Origin: Budorcas taxicolor
Taxonomy: Eukaryota > Chordata > Mammalia > Artiodactyla > Bovidae
Length of the DNA: 64,000 nucleotides
Reading direction: 5' to 3'
Assembly: GCF_023091745.1 (NCBI RefSeq)
Contig: NC_068926.1
Location: 68,570,001 to 68,634,000 of the forward strand
Both the position numbers and the translations under genes were made by a program. Numbering within the stretch: position 1 is the first letter of the stretch; each line of letters opens with the position of its first letter. The notes below the pieces were generated by a model that was given only the letters and a program-made list of their open reading frames with translations, did not search any database and was not told the origin of the DNA. This document shows, one piece after another, positions 20,971 to 31,433 of the stretch.

Positions 20971-23900
20971 ATTACAAATGTTTATAAACAGTCACCCTTC
21001 TCCGCCTCTGTTCTACATCCACCACATGCCTACTTGGACGTGACCCCCGACACTCGGGATGCCCGGGTCTCTGCTTGTTCAGGTGTCCTGACCTCCCTCC
21101 CCAGGTGCCAGCCCCCTCCCTAGGTGCCAGCCCCTCCCTGGGGGTCTCACCCGGCTCCCTCCCCCACCCCATTCTCAGAGGGGAAGCGTCCCCCTGTCCT
21201 CATGGACTCCTTTCCCGCAGACCTCAGCCCAGACTATCTCCACCAAGACCCAGTCCCGGCTTCTCGCTGCCCCCCTCACCCAGCGAGGCCACCTTGGCTG
21301 TTCTCGGAGACCCCCCGAGAGGCCCCTGGGACCTGAGCTGCCCCCTCAGCCTGCCTCCCTGCGGTCCCACCACGTGGGCCAGCGTGTCCCTGCCAGAGGC
21401 CAGGATGCCCCCCCGAGGCCCAAACACCCAAGATGCCGCCGGGCTCCTGCACTCTGCCAGGCGCTGCCCCAGCACGTCCAGCTCCGTGGGTCAGCGCCCT
21501 GCGGGGCTGAGGGGGTGCCTCAGAGCCTGTGCTCTCACACACACACGCATCCTGGGCCTCAGAGCCTGTGCTCACGCACACACATCCTGGAGCTAAACGC
21601 CGGTGCCCGTCGCCTCCCCAGCCCGCAGCCAGCTCTGCTGCAGGACAGCCACCAAGTGTGACCCGTCTTGGGGCTGAAGCTGCCCTGGGTGCCCGCCGCA
21701 CCTCGGCCTCGGGTGGCACTGCCCTCAGACGCCCTTTCCCAGCCCTGACCCCAAGGCTGCGCACAGGAGCCCGTGGCTGCGGCCCCACTCCCTGCTCTCA
21801 GGAGCTCCCGTCAGTCACACACACAACAAATCTTCCAGCGCAGGCTTGTGGCCCCGCACGGCCACACCCCGCAGGTCCAGGTGAAGGTTGAAAGGTCAGT
21901 TGAGACGAATGTTGTTGAGAACAAAGGCTCACAGGGAGGGGCTCACCTCCAAGGCAGGGACGGCTGGACACCGCCCCACCAGGGCCAGCTCAGGCCCTGG
22001 AGCTGCCCAGGCCGGGCTCAGGACGACCGTGAGCACAGGGAGGCTGGGGCGAGAGCGGGCTTTGCGGGCCTGCTGCTCTCACGGGCGTAGGGTGGCCGCT
22101 CAGGAGAGCTGGGGTCACTCACCCCGCAGCCAGGGCAGGAGCAGTTGTCACGGCTGGACCCATGTGGACAGGGCAGCCTCGAGCCCCTGGTGGGTCACAC
22201 CCACTCACCCCAGACCGTGCTCCCACATCAGCCTAACCCAGAAGGTATCGGGTAGAGCCTGCCAGGACCCCAGCTCCCCAGCGCCAAGGGTGGGTGGGTG
22301 GGGCCTCGAGGCAGTCATCCAACCTCTAGCTGCAACCAAGGCCAGCAGGCTGCGCCCTAGCACCCAGCAGCCCAGACCGGAGATCCAGCCACATGCCCTC
22401 TCCCCAAGCTGCGTGGGAGCGCAGCACTCTGTACTTGGAGGTGGCCTGTGGAGTCTGCAGGGATGGGCTCTGGACAACCTCAGCCCAAACCTCTCCTCCC
22501 TCCAGCAGCGTCCATGCATCCCTTGGAGGAGAAGTCACCTTAGGACAGAGGGGGGTCAAAGCCAAAGCCCTCCACGGCCCGGGCCGTGGGTCTGGCCACA
22601 CCAGTGGGCACCACACCTGCCATGTGTCCAGAGTCAGAACACTGGAGTCGGGGGGCTGCAGTGGGCCCTGGTCCTCAGCCGAGCAGTGGATGAATCCCCT
22701 GAGGGCACTGGGCTGAGTGACGGTATTCTCACAACTCCGTGATGTGATGGCTGTTGTCCCATTTTACAGACCGTGCAAACACCGCTCGGGGAGCTTAACC
22801 ATTCCACCCAGTGACCTACAGCAGGGCCTGGGTCCAGTCTGAACTCACCCGCGTCCAGGGCCCTGCAGGTCATGAGGCAGATAGAAGCAGGGGTCAAAAT
22901 CCTGCACAGCTGCTCACCACACACATCCCTGCTCTCTGCGCCTCTGTCTCCCCAGACTGTAGAAGCAGAATACCAAACAGCGTCACACCTCACAGGATAC
23001 TTTGGGAATTCGTTTCCACACCCTAATCTTACCTGGCCCTGTCTGTAGAGATCCTGTCCTCCCCAGGTATCAGCGGCCCCAAACCTGGGACTCTGCCTTC
23101 ACCCCCATACCTCATTCACTAGCACATTCTATCCGCTTTCCCCTCAAAATATAGCCTCAAAATTCAACTCCTCTCACCAACTGGCACCACCTGGTTCCCT
23201 CCTGGGCCCCTGCCCTGCCCACCACGGTAGCCACAGGGAGAAGTCAGGCCACACCCCTCCCCTGCTCCCTCCTCTCTTCAAAGCTGCCTGGCCCACACAG
23301 CCGTATCCCAGGCCCCGCCCCAACCTCGCTCCTCTCCAGTCTCACAGGCCCCCTCCCCCTTTCTCCAACCCACCAGGCACAGGCCCACCTAGACCTTCAC
23401 CCTGGCCCTTCCAGACACACACACAGCCCCCTCCCTCACCTTTCCAGTTCCCTGATCCAAAAGGACAAGCCCGTCCCACCTCTGCCGGCCCTCGGCCCCC
23501 TTCTCCCTGGCTCCTTGTCCCTACCGCAGCCCAAGGGCCACCTCTCCAGACTGTAAGCCTCACAGCTGGCTGTTTCGTTCTCTGCCTTTTGCTCCTGGTT
23601 TGCAGCGCCGTTAAGACACTCAGTAGGCACTCAGCAAGTGTCAGCCTTTATCACGTCTAGGCACGGGCCTTCCTCACTAGGCGGTGGGGAGGAAGGGGTG
23701 CTGGGAAGGTGGCGTGGGACCTGCACCATCTGGGTGTTGAGGTGAGAGCCCCCCTTTCTGAAAGGTCGCGAGGACGCGGTGAGGTGGTGCCCGTGAGCAG
23801 TCTGGCCCCGGGAGGTCCAGCACACTGTATGTACCCGACGGATGCCCCATCCTTGAAAGAAGGTATTCCTGTAAAAGGTATCCCATCAGTCAAATCCCAG

Positions 23901-24383
23901 TGCCACCAGCCTCTCCAGACTTGAGCCCAAGTTTGGGCATAAGAGCGTCCCCCACAGAGCACAGCAGGCCTGGCACACAGTGGGGGTTTTATTAAATAAA
24001 GCTCTGAGCACTGGCTGCTGTTGGTGGTGCTTCCCCCCAGCAGCCCCGCCTGGCCAACAAGGCTACTGCCCAGCCAGGCCTGGCGTCCCCACCCAGCCGC
24101 AGCAGGGGGCAGGATTTTTCCCGTTGGTCCGGGGGGCAGGTCTCTCCTCTGCAGTTTGAAAAGAAACCAGCCAGGCTTAACCCTCAGGAGCCAGGCTGCC
24201 GCCTACCTTCCTTCAGCCTTTATTCTGTGCCCAACCAGGGCGGCCAGAGGTGGTCCAGGGCAGGGCAGGGGCCGAAGCCTCAGACACAGGGGCTTCAGCC
24301 AGTCCCCTCCCTGCCCTCCCCTCAGGGTTCTTATCTGAGAAACTTCAGGGTTTAACAAAGAATATTTGATAAGGAGCCAGTGG
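20971..24383. other. EWSR1-GAS2L1 intergenic stretch
   Basis: C-rich, unique-looking sequence. Open frames here are long only because stop codons are rare in GC-rich DNA. I recognise no protein family on either strand. It contains a local tandem duplication at 21518-21591 and an old MIR-like trace near 22735-22890; no gene is supported. Confidence 0.6.
21518..21591 (+). repeat. two-copy tandem repeat, about 39 bp
   Basis: Copies at 21518-21556 and 21557-21591 both start CCTCAGAGCCTGTGCTC, run through a CA-rich tract and end at ATCCTGG. Confidence 0.75.
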
Positions 24384-24603
24384 TTGCTGCTGCTGCTAAG
24401 TCACTTCAGTCGTGTCCGACTCTGTGTGACTCCATAGACGGCAGCCCAGCACGCTCCCCTGTCCCTGGGATCTCCAGGCAAGAACACTGGGGTGGGTTGC
24501 CATTTCCTTCTCCAATGCATGAAAGTGAAAAGTGAAAGGGAAGTCGCTCAGTCGTGTCCGACTCTTCGCGACCCCATGGACTGCAGCCTACCAGGCTCCT
24601 CTG
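24384..24603 (-). mobile_element. Bov-A2 SINE, reverse
   Basis: Starts with (TGC)n, the reverse of the AGC tail, then two Bov-A monomers (CGTGTCCGACTCTGTG... and CGTGTCCGACTCTTCGCGACC...). It sits about 450 bp upstream of the GAS2L1 CpG-rich promoter region. Confidence 0.92.
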
Positions 24604-24879
24604 GCCAGTGGTTGAATGGGGGTAAAACAGAGCCATTCTCTCCATCCCCGAGGCCAGCGAGGCTGGCAGGAAGCCGCCACCCAAGGCCGGACAGCCTCAC
24701 TTATCGGACCTAAGGAGGTCCACTCCCGCCGGCCGGAGGTGACTCCGCAGCCCCGGGCCCCTATCTCTTCCTGAGTTCCTTTCGGGAATAGGCCATGCGG
24801 CTCACCAGGGGAGGCCACCATCTGCGGAGGGGGTGCCGCCAAAAACGCCCAAACCCCTTCCCGGGAGACCAAGGAGGGG

Positions 24880-25202
24880 GAAGGGACCCGGTCTGGGGAT
24901 GGGACCTCCGGCCCGGCAGGGTCGCCGGGGTCCCCGGTCCCACCTCTGCTCAGGGCTGGGCCGGGTCCCGGGCCCGCCCCGTCCCCGCCCAGGAACAGCG
25001 CGTCCCCTTTAAGGGCGCGCGGCCCCGCCCACCCCCTCCGGGCCGGATCCGAATTCCAGGGAGGCGGGGCGGAGACGGCGGGCGCGGAGGACGCGGCGGT
25101 GGGACCGGGATCGGCTGTGGCTCGGGCGGCGCCTCCCTTCGGCGGCCCGCCCGGCTCCAGCCCAGCCGGGGCGATGCTCCCCGAGGCCGCGGGATGAGCC
25201 AG
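24880..25202 (+). promoter_or_regulatory. GAS2L1: GAS2L1 CpG-rich promoter and non-coding exon 1
   Basis: Dense CpG and several GC boxes (CCCCGCCC, GGGGCGGAG) without a TATA box. The first exon ends at 25202 with the donor AG|GTGAGC, and joins exon 2 at 26111. The transcription start is not defined by sequence; it is probably between about 25000 and 25110. Two short upstream reading frames lie at its 3' end. Confidence 0.7.
25174..25202 (+). promoter_or_regulatory. GAS2L1: two overlapping upstream ORFs in the GAS2L1 leader
   Basis: uORF1 at 25174-25197 is ATG plus six sense codons and TGA. uORF2 starts at 25194, inside the ATGA overlap, and reads Met-Ser-Gln; after splicing 25202 to 26111 it meets TGA at once. 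Both end before the main ATG at 26130. Their existence follows from sequence plus the predicted splice; translation is inferred. Confidence 0.6.
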
Positions 25203-25477
25203 GTGAGCGCAGGGACCCCCCCAGCACCCCCTGCCCGGCACTCAGGGAAGCAGGCCCAGTGGCGGCAGCCGCGGGCCTCTGTCTCCCGGGGCTGTGTGAC
25301 CTTGGGCAGCCCCGCACCCTCTCTGGGCCGGAGCCCAGAGGACGGCCAGGGCTGGCGACGGCCAGGACTGGCGACAGCCATTCCGACTCCCGGCTCACAG
25401 GCACCAGTCTGGGGCTAGGGAGGCTCCCTGGAGGAGGGGCCTGGCCCGGGCCGGCCGCCGGAGCCGCCACGCGGGGC

Positions 25478-25575
25478 TGGAGGGCCGAGCTCCGCTACCC
25501 ACTGCTGCGCGACCTTGAGCGAGCTCTGCGCCTCAGTTTCCTCATCTGTAAAATGGAGATAATATCATTGCGCGC
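25478..25575 (+). repeat. MIR-like SINE fragment
   Basis: Contains the MIR hallmark CAGTTTCCTCATCTGTAAAA preceded by GACCTTGAGCGAG. GAS2L1 intron 1. Confidence 0.75.
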
Positions 25576-25929
25576 TTAGCCCTGGCCACGGTCACATTGC
25601 TTTACTGCTGCTGCCGTCCTGTCGGTGTTACAGTGACACAGGCTTTAGGGTAAACGGGTTGAGGGAGGACCTGGGATCTTTCTGGAGTAAGTGGGATCGC
25701 CACCAGGCCTGAGCAGCGGATCTAACTCTTCTCTGAGGTCGGGTCCAGGGTCCCTACTCTTGAGTCCAGGGCTGCAGATTACTCTCTCTCGGGCATAGCT
25801 CTTCGCCTCTCACAGGGGCAGTAACGATGGGGGCCTCTCTGCCTGGGCAGTAAGGAGGACTCAGCCAAGTCTTCTCAATCCCTCTTCCCCAAAGAACAGA
25901 GCAGCCAACACTTATGGACACTGAAGTCA

Positions 25930-26032
25930 TTTATAAAAATCCATCCCATTAGTTCCTATGAGGAAGGTTCTATTATTGTATCCATTTCACAGACGGGTAA
26001 ACTGAGGCATTTGGCCTGAACCGACAAGCAGG
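25930..26032 (+). repeat. MIR-like SINE fragment
   Basis: Contains CCATTTCACAGACGGGTAAA CTGAGGC, the other MIR signature, just upstream of GAS2L1 exon 2. Confidence 0.6.
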
Positions 26033-26110
26033 TGCAGGTGGTCAGCGGCTTAGCCTGTGCTGAGCACTTGCTGGGTCCACAACCATCCTGACCCGTGTCC
26101 CTGCCCACAG

Positions 26111-26762
26111 TGACTCTGCTGGCCCGGGCATGGCAGACCCCGTGGCGGGCATTGCCGGCTCCGCGGCCAAGAGTGTGCGGCCGTTCCGCTCGAGCGAGGC
26201 CTACGTGGAGGCCATGAAGGAGGACCTGGCTGAGTGGCTCAACGCCTTGTACGGCCTGGGTCTGCCCAGCGGTGGCGATGGCTTCCTGACGGGGCTGGCC
26301 ACGGGCACCACCCTGTGCCAGCATGCCAACGCCGTCACTGACGCCGCCCGTGCCATGGCCGCCGCGCGGCCGGCCCGCGGGGTGGCCTTCCAGGCCCACA
26401 GCGTGGTGCCCGGCTCCTTCATGGCCCGAGACAACGTGGCCACCTTCATTGGCTGGTGCCGCGCGGAGCTGGGTGTACCCGAAGTGCTCATGTTCGAGAC
26501 GGAGGACTTGGTGCTGCGCAAGAACGAGAAGAGCGTGGTGCTGTGCCTGCTGGAGGTGGCGCGGCGCGGGGCCCGCCTCGGCCTGCTGGCCCCTCGCCTC
26601 GTGCAGTTCGAACAGGAGATTGAGCGCGAGCTGCGCGCCGCGCCCTCGGCCTCCAACGCCCCCAGTGCCGGGGAGGACACCACCGAGACCCCCGCCGCCT
26701 CGGGAGCTCCAGCCCGTGGCCCGCGCATGACGCCCAGCGACCTGCGCAACCTCGATGAGCTG
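26111..26762 (+). CDS. GAS2L1: GAS2L1 exon 2 (5' UTR end and residues 1-211)
   Basis: Acceptor CCCACAG at 26104-26110; 19 nt of leader, then ATG at 26130. Contains the whole CH domain (EDLAEWLNALYG...VLMFETEDLVLRKNEKSVVLCLLEVAR). Ends at a codon boundary. Reading on into intron 2 stays open for 69 more codons, giving a 280-aa CH-only product if that intron were kept. Confidence 0.96.
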
Positions 26763-29700
26763 GTGAGTCTGCGAGGGCGCATGCCCGCTGGCCGGGCTTA
26801 TTCTAGCACAACCCAGGCACCAGCAGGCAGGGTGGTGCCGGCAACCTTCTGCGGCCTGTCCTCATGGCTGCAGGACAGCCTGCCCCGGGGAAAGGGTGCA
26901 TATGTTGAGCACCAAGTGGATACCCAGCCCCAAAGAGTTAGGCAGGCGCAGAGAGGGCTGAGTGCTGGGTGAGGTCACAGGGCCTGGCGTGGCCTGGGAG
27001 AAAACTCGGCCTCCACTGCCCCATGGCACGATGATGCCCCTGCTTCCTCCCAGTGCTAACCGTGCCCCAGGTAAGCGCTGGGTGTTCTACATTCTGGGGA
27101 CTTAAGCCCCTCTGGCACACCTCCCTGCACTCGGCTGCTAGACTGCCGCATTCACGCTGTCACTGAGATCGAGGTTGAAGGGGGCCCACGGTCCAGGGCA
27201 AGGTGCCTGGCACACAGTAGGCGCTATGTGAGTGCCCAGGAAAGCTCCCAGAGGCTCTTCGGGTCCCTGTTCCTTCCCCGGGACTTATCTGGGAAGCCCA
27301 GCCCAGAGTAGCCATGCTAATGGGAGCTGACATCCTGTCAAGAGCTGTGGGATGAGCTCTATGCTGAGCATATAGAAGGTGCTAGACCATGACTCCAGCT
27401 CCCTCCTCCTCTTCCCGCGACCTAGGTGTCCCTGACACCCCCACAGCCTGGCCAAGAGTTTCCTTCTTATCAGGAGGTTAGGACGGGATGTGCCCATCCT
27501 GGAGGCGGGCAGCCGGATGGCTGTGGGCAGAGGCTGCCACCCCACCCCGGGCCAGGGTCACCCGAGGCTCCACCTGCTCATTTTCTCAGCAGCTCTGCTG
27601 TGGGTGAGGAGGCGGGTGGGGCCGCCCGCATAGCCAGCCTGGCAGCTCCTGGCCTGGGAGCGTGTGGGCAGACGTGTGCTGGCCGGGCTGGTGGCCTGGT
27701 GTGCATGGCGGCGTCTGCGTGTGCCCTGCGTGTCTGTGGCATTGCTGCCTCCGTATGGCGTTGCTCCTCTGTACTCAGACCTGCCTCCTCCCCGAACCTG
27801 CCTCTCTGTGGGCCTCAACATTCACGTCTCTGAAACGGGTGAGGGGGGGTGAGTGAGGACTCCAAGGGCTCAGGGACTTGAAGCAGTCCCTCACCTCGTC
27901 CTGGTCGGCTCCCTGCCTCCTCGGTGGTCAGAAGGGAAGGAGCTCTGGTGAAAGGTCAAGTACAGAGGCGGCACTCAAGTCCAGGGCAACACAATCGGAA
28001 CCTCTGCTATACAGAAGGATTTACTTCCTTCTGACCCTGGAGCTGCTGACATCAGGCCCAGGGAGGAGGGACCTGACCCCTGACCTCCAGCCTCTCCTCT
28101 CAGGTGAGGGAGATCTTAGGGCGCTGCACCTGCCCAGACCAGTTTCCCATGATCAAGGTCTCGGAGGGGAAGTACCGCGTGGGAGACTCCAGTCTGCTCA
28201 TCTTCGTGCGGGTGAGAGCGAGGGGCTCCCCGAGCAGGCAGAGCCCGGGAGGCGGGGGAGACGCGCGGCGGGTGACCTGCGCTCGCCGGGCTCCCACAGG
28301 TGCTGAGGAGCCACGTGATGGTACGTGTGGGAGGCGGCTGGGACACGCTGGAGCACTACCTGGACAAGCACGACCCCTGCCGCTGCTCCTCCGCGGGTCA
28401 GTGTCCGGGCGGGGCGGGGGCGCGGGGGCGCGCACCTCTGCGGCCCCGCCCCTCACGCGGCCCCGGCCCTCTCCCTGCAGCCCACCGCCCGCCCCAGCCC
28501 AGGACCCGCACCTTCTCCCCGCAGCGAGTGTCACCCAGCCCCAGTCCCCGAGCTGGTAGCCCAGCCCCAGGGGGGGAGCGCCGAGGCTCCCGCCCAGAGG
28601 TGACACCCATTGGCCTACGCAGCTCGAAGGAGGGGCCTGAGACCCCACTCAGGTGAGAGGAGAGAGGACATGGGACCGGGGTCCAGGGGGTGGGGGTGGG
28701 GGGCGCCCGCCCTGGCCTGGATGACGCTGCTTCCAGTGACTCACACCCTGGGAAAAGTTCCCGTGGGTGGGGGTGGGCCTGGCTTCCCATCTCCATGGCA
28801 ACTCAAGCAAACGAACAACACAGCTGGGCGGGCCCTGGGGGCTGGGTGGCCGCCAATCCAACCCAGCTTCCCTCTGGCCTGCCCAGGAAGCTGGAGGCTT
28901 GAGAAGCGGGGAGTTTGGGGCCTTGCTTCTTCCGCTGCCTTGGGGTGGGGTGGTGGAGGGTGGCCCTGGCTGCAGGAAGCTGTGGCAGAATCTCTCACTT
29001 CTCCCTGGAAGTCCCCAGAAGGGACAGAAACCCTTGGCACCCCCGCCACCACCACAGGTGTCTCGCCCGCAGCCATGAGTCTGCCTGTTCCTTCCCCTCC
29101 CCACCCTTTCTGTGCACCGGGTCTCTCTGCCTTGGCCCACCTCTCTCTCTTGTTCCCCTGCCCCAGGGCCCGGGACCAGCTGCCCCCCCATCCCCGCTCC
29201 CGCCGTTACTCTGGGGACAGCGATTCCTCAGCCTCCTCGGCCCAGAGCGGCCCCCTTGGTGCCCGCAGTGAAGAATCAGGCACTGGCCCCCGGCGGGAGC
29301 GTCCCAGCCGGCGGGTGACCACGGGCACCCCGGCCTCCCCGAGACGGCCTCCCGCCCCGCGCAGCCAGTCCCGGGACCGGCTGGATCGGGGGCGGCCGCG
29401 TGGGGCTCCAGGAGGCAGGGGAGGCCAGCTGTCGGCGCCCAGCCCTGTCCGGCGGGCCCGGAGTCAGAGCCGTGAAGAGCAGGCAGTGCTGCTGGTGCGT
29501 CGGGGCCGAGACGGGCAACATTCCTGGGTGCCGCGGGGCAGGGGCAGTGGGGGTTCGGGCAGAAGCAGCCCCCACACTCCCCGCGCCCACAGCCCTGCAG
29601 CTCCCAGGGTCCCCAGCCCCAGTCCTGAGTTGAGCACAATCCCGGCCAGTGTCTTCCGCACACCCCTGCAGCTTGACCCAAAGCAGGAACAGCAACTGTT

Positions 29701-30196
29701 TCAGCGCCTGGAAGAGGAGTTCCTAGCCAACGCCCGAGCCCTTGAGGCTGCTGCTGCTGGTGGGACCCCCAGTGGACTAGCCCCTGACCCAATTCGGGCC
29801 CCAGACCCTCCAGCTCCTGACTCAGCCTATTGTTCGTCCAGCTCCTCCTCTTCGTCCCTCAGCGTCCTGGGTAGCAAGTGTGGCCAACCCGGGGACTCTG
29901 GCAGGATGGCCAACGGGCTGCCCGGGCCCCGAGGCCCAGCCCTGTCCAGCTCTTCCGATGAGGGCAGCCCCTGCCCCGGTGTAGGGGGCCCACCAGATGT
30001 ACCCGGGAGTCCTCTGGCCGGCCCAGAGCCCCTGAGGACCTGGGCACGAGGCCGGATGGACACACAGCCAGACCGGAAACCCTCACGCATACCCACACCA
30101 AGGGGCCCCCGCCGCCCACCTGGACCCACGGGGTCCGGGACCTGGCATGCCCTGCGCTCAGTCAGCCCGAAGACCGAGCCGGATTCCTGGATGTGA
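26130..30196 (+). CDS. GAS2L1: GAS2L1, complete coding region (679 aa)
   Basis: Cytoskeletal linker of the GAS2 family that binds actin through a calponin-homology domain and microtubules through a GAR domain and its tail. Coding exons: 26130-26762, 28104-28211, 28300-28396, 28481-28652 and 29167-30196 (TGA); all GT-AG, phases consistent, total 2040 nt. Human is 681 aa. CH domain about residues 27-150 (all in the first coding exon); GAR domain about 205-280 with a zinc-binding RCTC...DPCRC Cys pattern. The C-terminal half is Ser/Arg/Pro-rich and disordered, with a poly-Ser run and an SRIP motif (about 643-646), the SxIP type that binds EB1. The start ATG is preceded by GGCCCGGGC and matches the family N terminus MADPVAGIAGSAAKSVRPF. 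Retention of the last intron would give a 337-aa short form. Confidence 0.97.
28104..28211 (+). CDS. GAS2L1: GAS2L1 exon 3 (residues 212-247)
   Basis: 108 nt, symmetric phase 0. First half of the GAR domain (REILGRCTCPDQFPMIKVSEGKYRVGDSS). Confidence 0.96.
28300..28396 (+). CDS. GAS2L1: GAS2L1 exon 4 (residues 248-279)
   Basis: Second half of the GAR domain (LRSHVMVRVGGGWDTLEHYLDKHDPCRC). Only 88 nt separate it from exon 3, and an 84-nt in-frame intron follows. Confidence 0.95.
28481..28652 (+). CDS. GAS2L1: GAS2L1 exon 5 (residues 280-336)
   Basis: Start of the disordered tail (AHRPPQPRTRTFSPQRVSPSPSPR...). The donor reads CTCAG|GTGA, so intron retention puts TGA directly after Arg337. Confidence 0.95.
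29167..30196 (+). CDS. GAS2L1: GAS2L1 exon 6 (residues 337-679)
   Basis: Large last exon encoding the Ser/Arg/Pro-rich tail (RRYSGDSDSSASSAQSG..., RRARSQSREEQAV...), poly-Ser, SRIP and the end EPDSWM. The open frame extends upstream to 28610, but that part is intron read in the exon's frame. Confidence 0.96.
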
Positions 30197-30471
30197 TGGA
30201 CCAGCCCAGCTGCCCCCAGTCCTCTGTTCCTTCTCCTTTTCCTTTGTGGCCTTAACCCCTCTGCATCAGGGAATGCCCCTGCCTCTTGGGGACCAGACCT
30301 CACGGGACCAGACCCCTCGGGACCACATGGCACAATGGGACTTCTGGTGTACATTCCGCTTGGGGGATGAGCATTGCTATTTAATTACTAATATTATTGA
30401 ATGCCTTAGAGGAGGCTGGGCCAGCCCAGTAAGGACCCTTCCTGAGGTCCCGCGGCCCCGCAGAGCCTGAC

Positions 30472-30477
30472 AGTAAA
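30472..30477 (+). terminator. GAS2L1: GAS2L1 poly(A) signal variant AGTAAA
   Basis: AGTAAA 276 nt after the stop codon, followed by TTTTCTTCC and a GT-rich TTGTGTCTGCGTCTTGG. No AATAAA or ATTAAA lies nearby on this strand, so the signal appears to be non-canonical. Confidence 0.65.
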
Positions 30478-30621
30478 GTTTTCTTCCAGCTACTTGTGTC
30501 TGCGTCTTGGAGACCCAGCCTTGGGGCCGTCACATCCATTTGAGAACCCTCATTACAGGTTGGGATTCTGGAGTCAACTGCGAGGGGGCAATGCCTGTCA
30601 GCCCTGACCTTTAGGTGTATG

Positions 30622-30765
30622 TCTTCTGCATGGGCAGACAGGTTCTTTACCACTAGCGCCACCTGGGAAGCACAAAATTTATTTTTTAACCACTTTGTGA
30701 GGCATGAGAGATGTTAGTTCCCCAACCAGGGATCGAACTCATGCCCTCTGCAGTGGAAGCTTGGC
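30622..30765 (-). repeat. two SINE fragments: Bov-tA head and CHR, reverse
   Basis: 30622-30672 ends CCACCTGGGAAG, the reverse of a Bov-tA head. 30713-30765 (GTTCCCCAACCAGGGATCGAACTC) is a reverse CHR-type fragment. They lie between the GAS2L1 and RASL10A 3' ends. Confidence 0.65.
30678..30683 (-). terminator. RASL10A: candidate RASL10A poly(A) signal AATAAA
   Basis: TTTATT on the + strand is AATAAA for RASL10A, 483 nt after its stop codon. It lies in the A/T-rich joint between two SINE fragments, so if used it would be repeat-derived. Confidence 0.35.
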
Positions 30766-30852
30766 ATTCCCCAAGATTATCTTGCTATCCCAGAAATGCC
30801 AGGTGCACCTTGCTTCCCGTTTCCTCCCAAGAGGCGTGACTTAACAGTTGGT

Positions 30853-31097
30853 CCAATGAAACTCCAAGAGCAACCTGAGCGTGTCCAATCATATTCATAG
30901 CCAAGTCCTTTTCATCCAATGGGACCGTGACCCAATGAGGTCCCAGAAAGGACTAATTTGTCCAATGGGGCCTGGTGGGCCTAATGAGGTTCAAAGAAAA
31001 GCTTGTCGCCCAGGACACTGGGCGGGAGCGTTCCTCAGCCAATCAGGGAGGAGACTGTCCTGTCCAATCCGAGAGAAGCTGGGCAATCTCGTCCAAT
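30853..31097 (+). promoter_or_regulatory. array of eight CCAAT boxes
   Basis: CCAAT occurs at 30853, 30885, 30916, 30932, 30962, 31039, 31064 and 31093, all on the + strand, mostly within GTCCAAT. Several spacings are close to 30 bp (32, 31, 30, 29), suggesting a decayed tandem repeat. NF-Y is the usual CCAAT-binding factor. On the - strand this is inside the likely RASL10A 3' UTR. Confidence 0.6.
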
Positions 31098-31165
31098 CCG
31101 GGTCCCTAGTTGTTCCAGTTAACTAGAAGGCCCCTCCCCCCGTAAACGGCGTTTTTCCAATTCGA

Positions 31166-31433
31166 TCACATGAGACTGCAGCGCGCCGGGTGCAGCGCCC
31201 CCTGCAGGCGCAGAGCCGGATGCGCAGGGCGTGCGCGCACGAGCGCACAGCGCAGCAGCTCGCGGAAGAGTCGCAGCACGTGCCAATTGTACTTGGCAGA
31301 GCACTCGAGGTATCCGCAGCGCCAGCCCCTGCGCACTAGGGCAGCCAGTGCACGCCGAGGCCCGAACCGCAGCCGCTGCCGGTCCCGCTTGTTGCCCACC
31401 ACGAGAATGGGTGCTTCAGGTGCGCCCGCCGGC
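31166..31433 (-). CDS. RASL10A: RASL10A exon 3 (residues 115-203)
   Basis: Carries the guanine-specificity motifs NKRD and ECSAK and the CAAX end. Separated from exon 2 by a 301-nt intron. Confidence 0.96.

Noticed and set aside
21888..22742. 284-codon + strand ORF in the EWSR1-GAS2L1 spacer
   Set aside because: C-rich sequence with few stops; the translation is low-complexity, with no family resemblance and MIR-like sequence at its end.
28610..29166. N-terminal extension of the open frame leading into GAS2L1 exon 6
   Set aside because: The frame is open through intron 5, but the exon 5-exon 6 splice is clear and matches the known protein; the extension has no homology.
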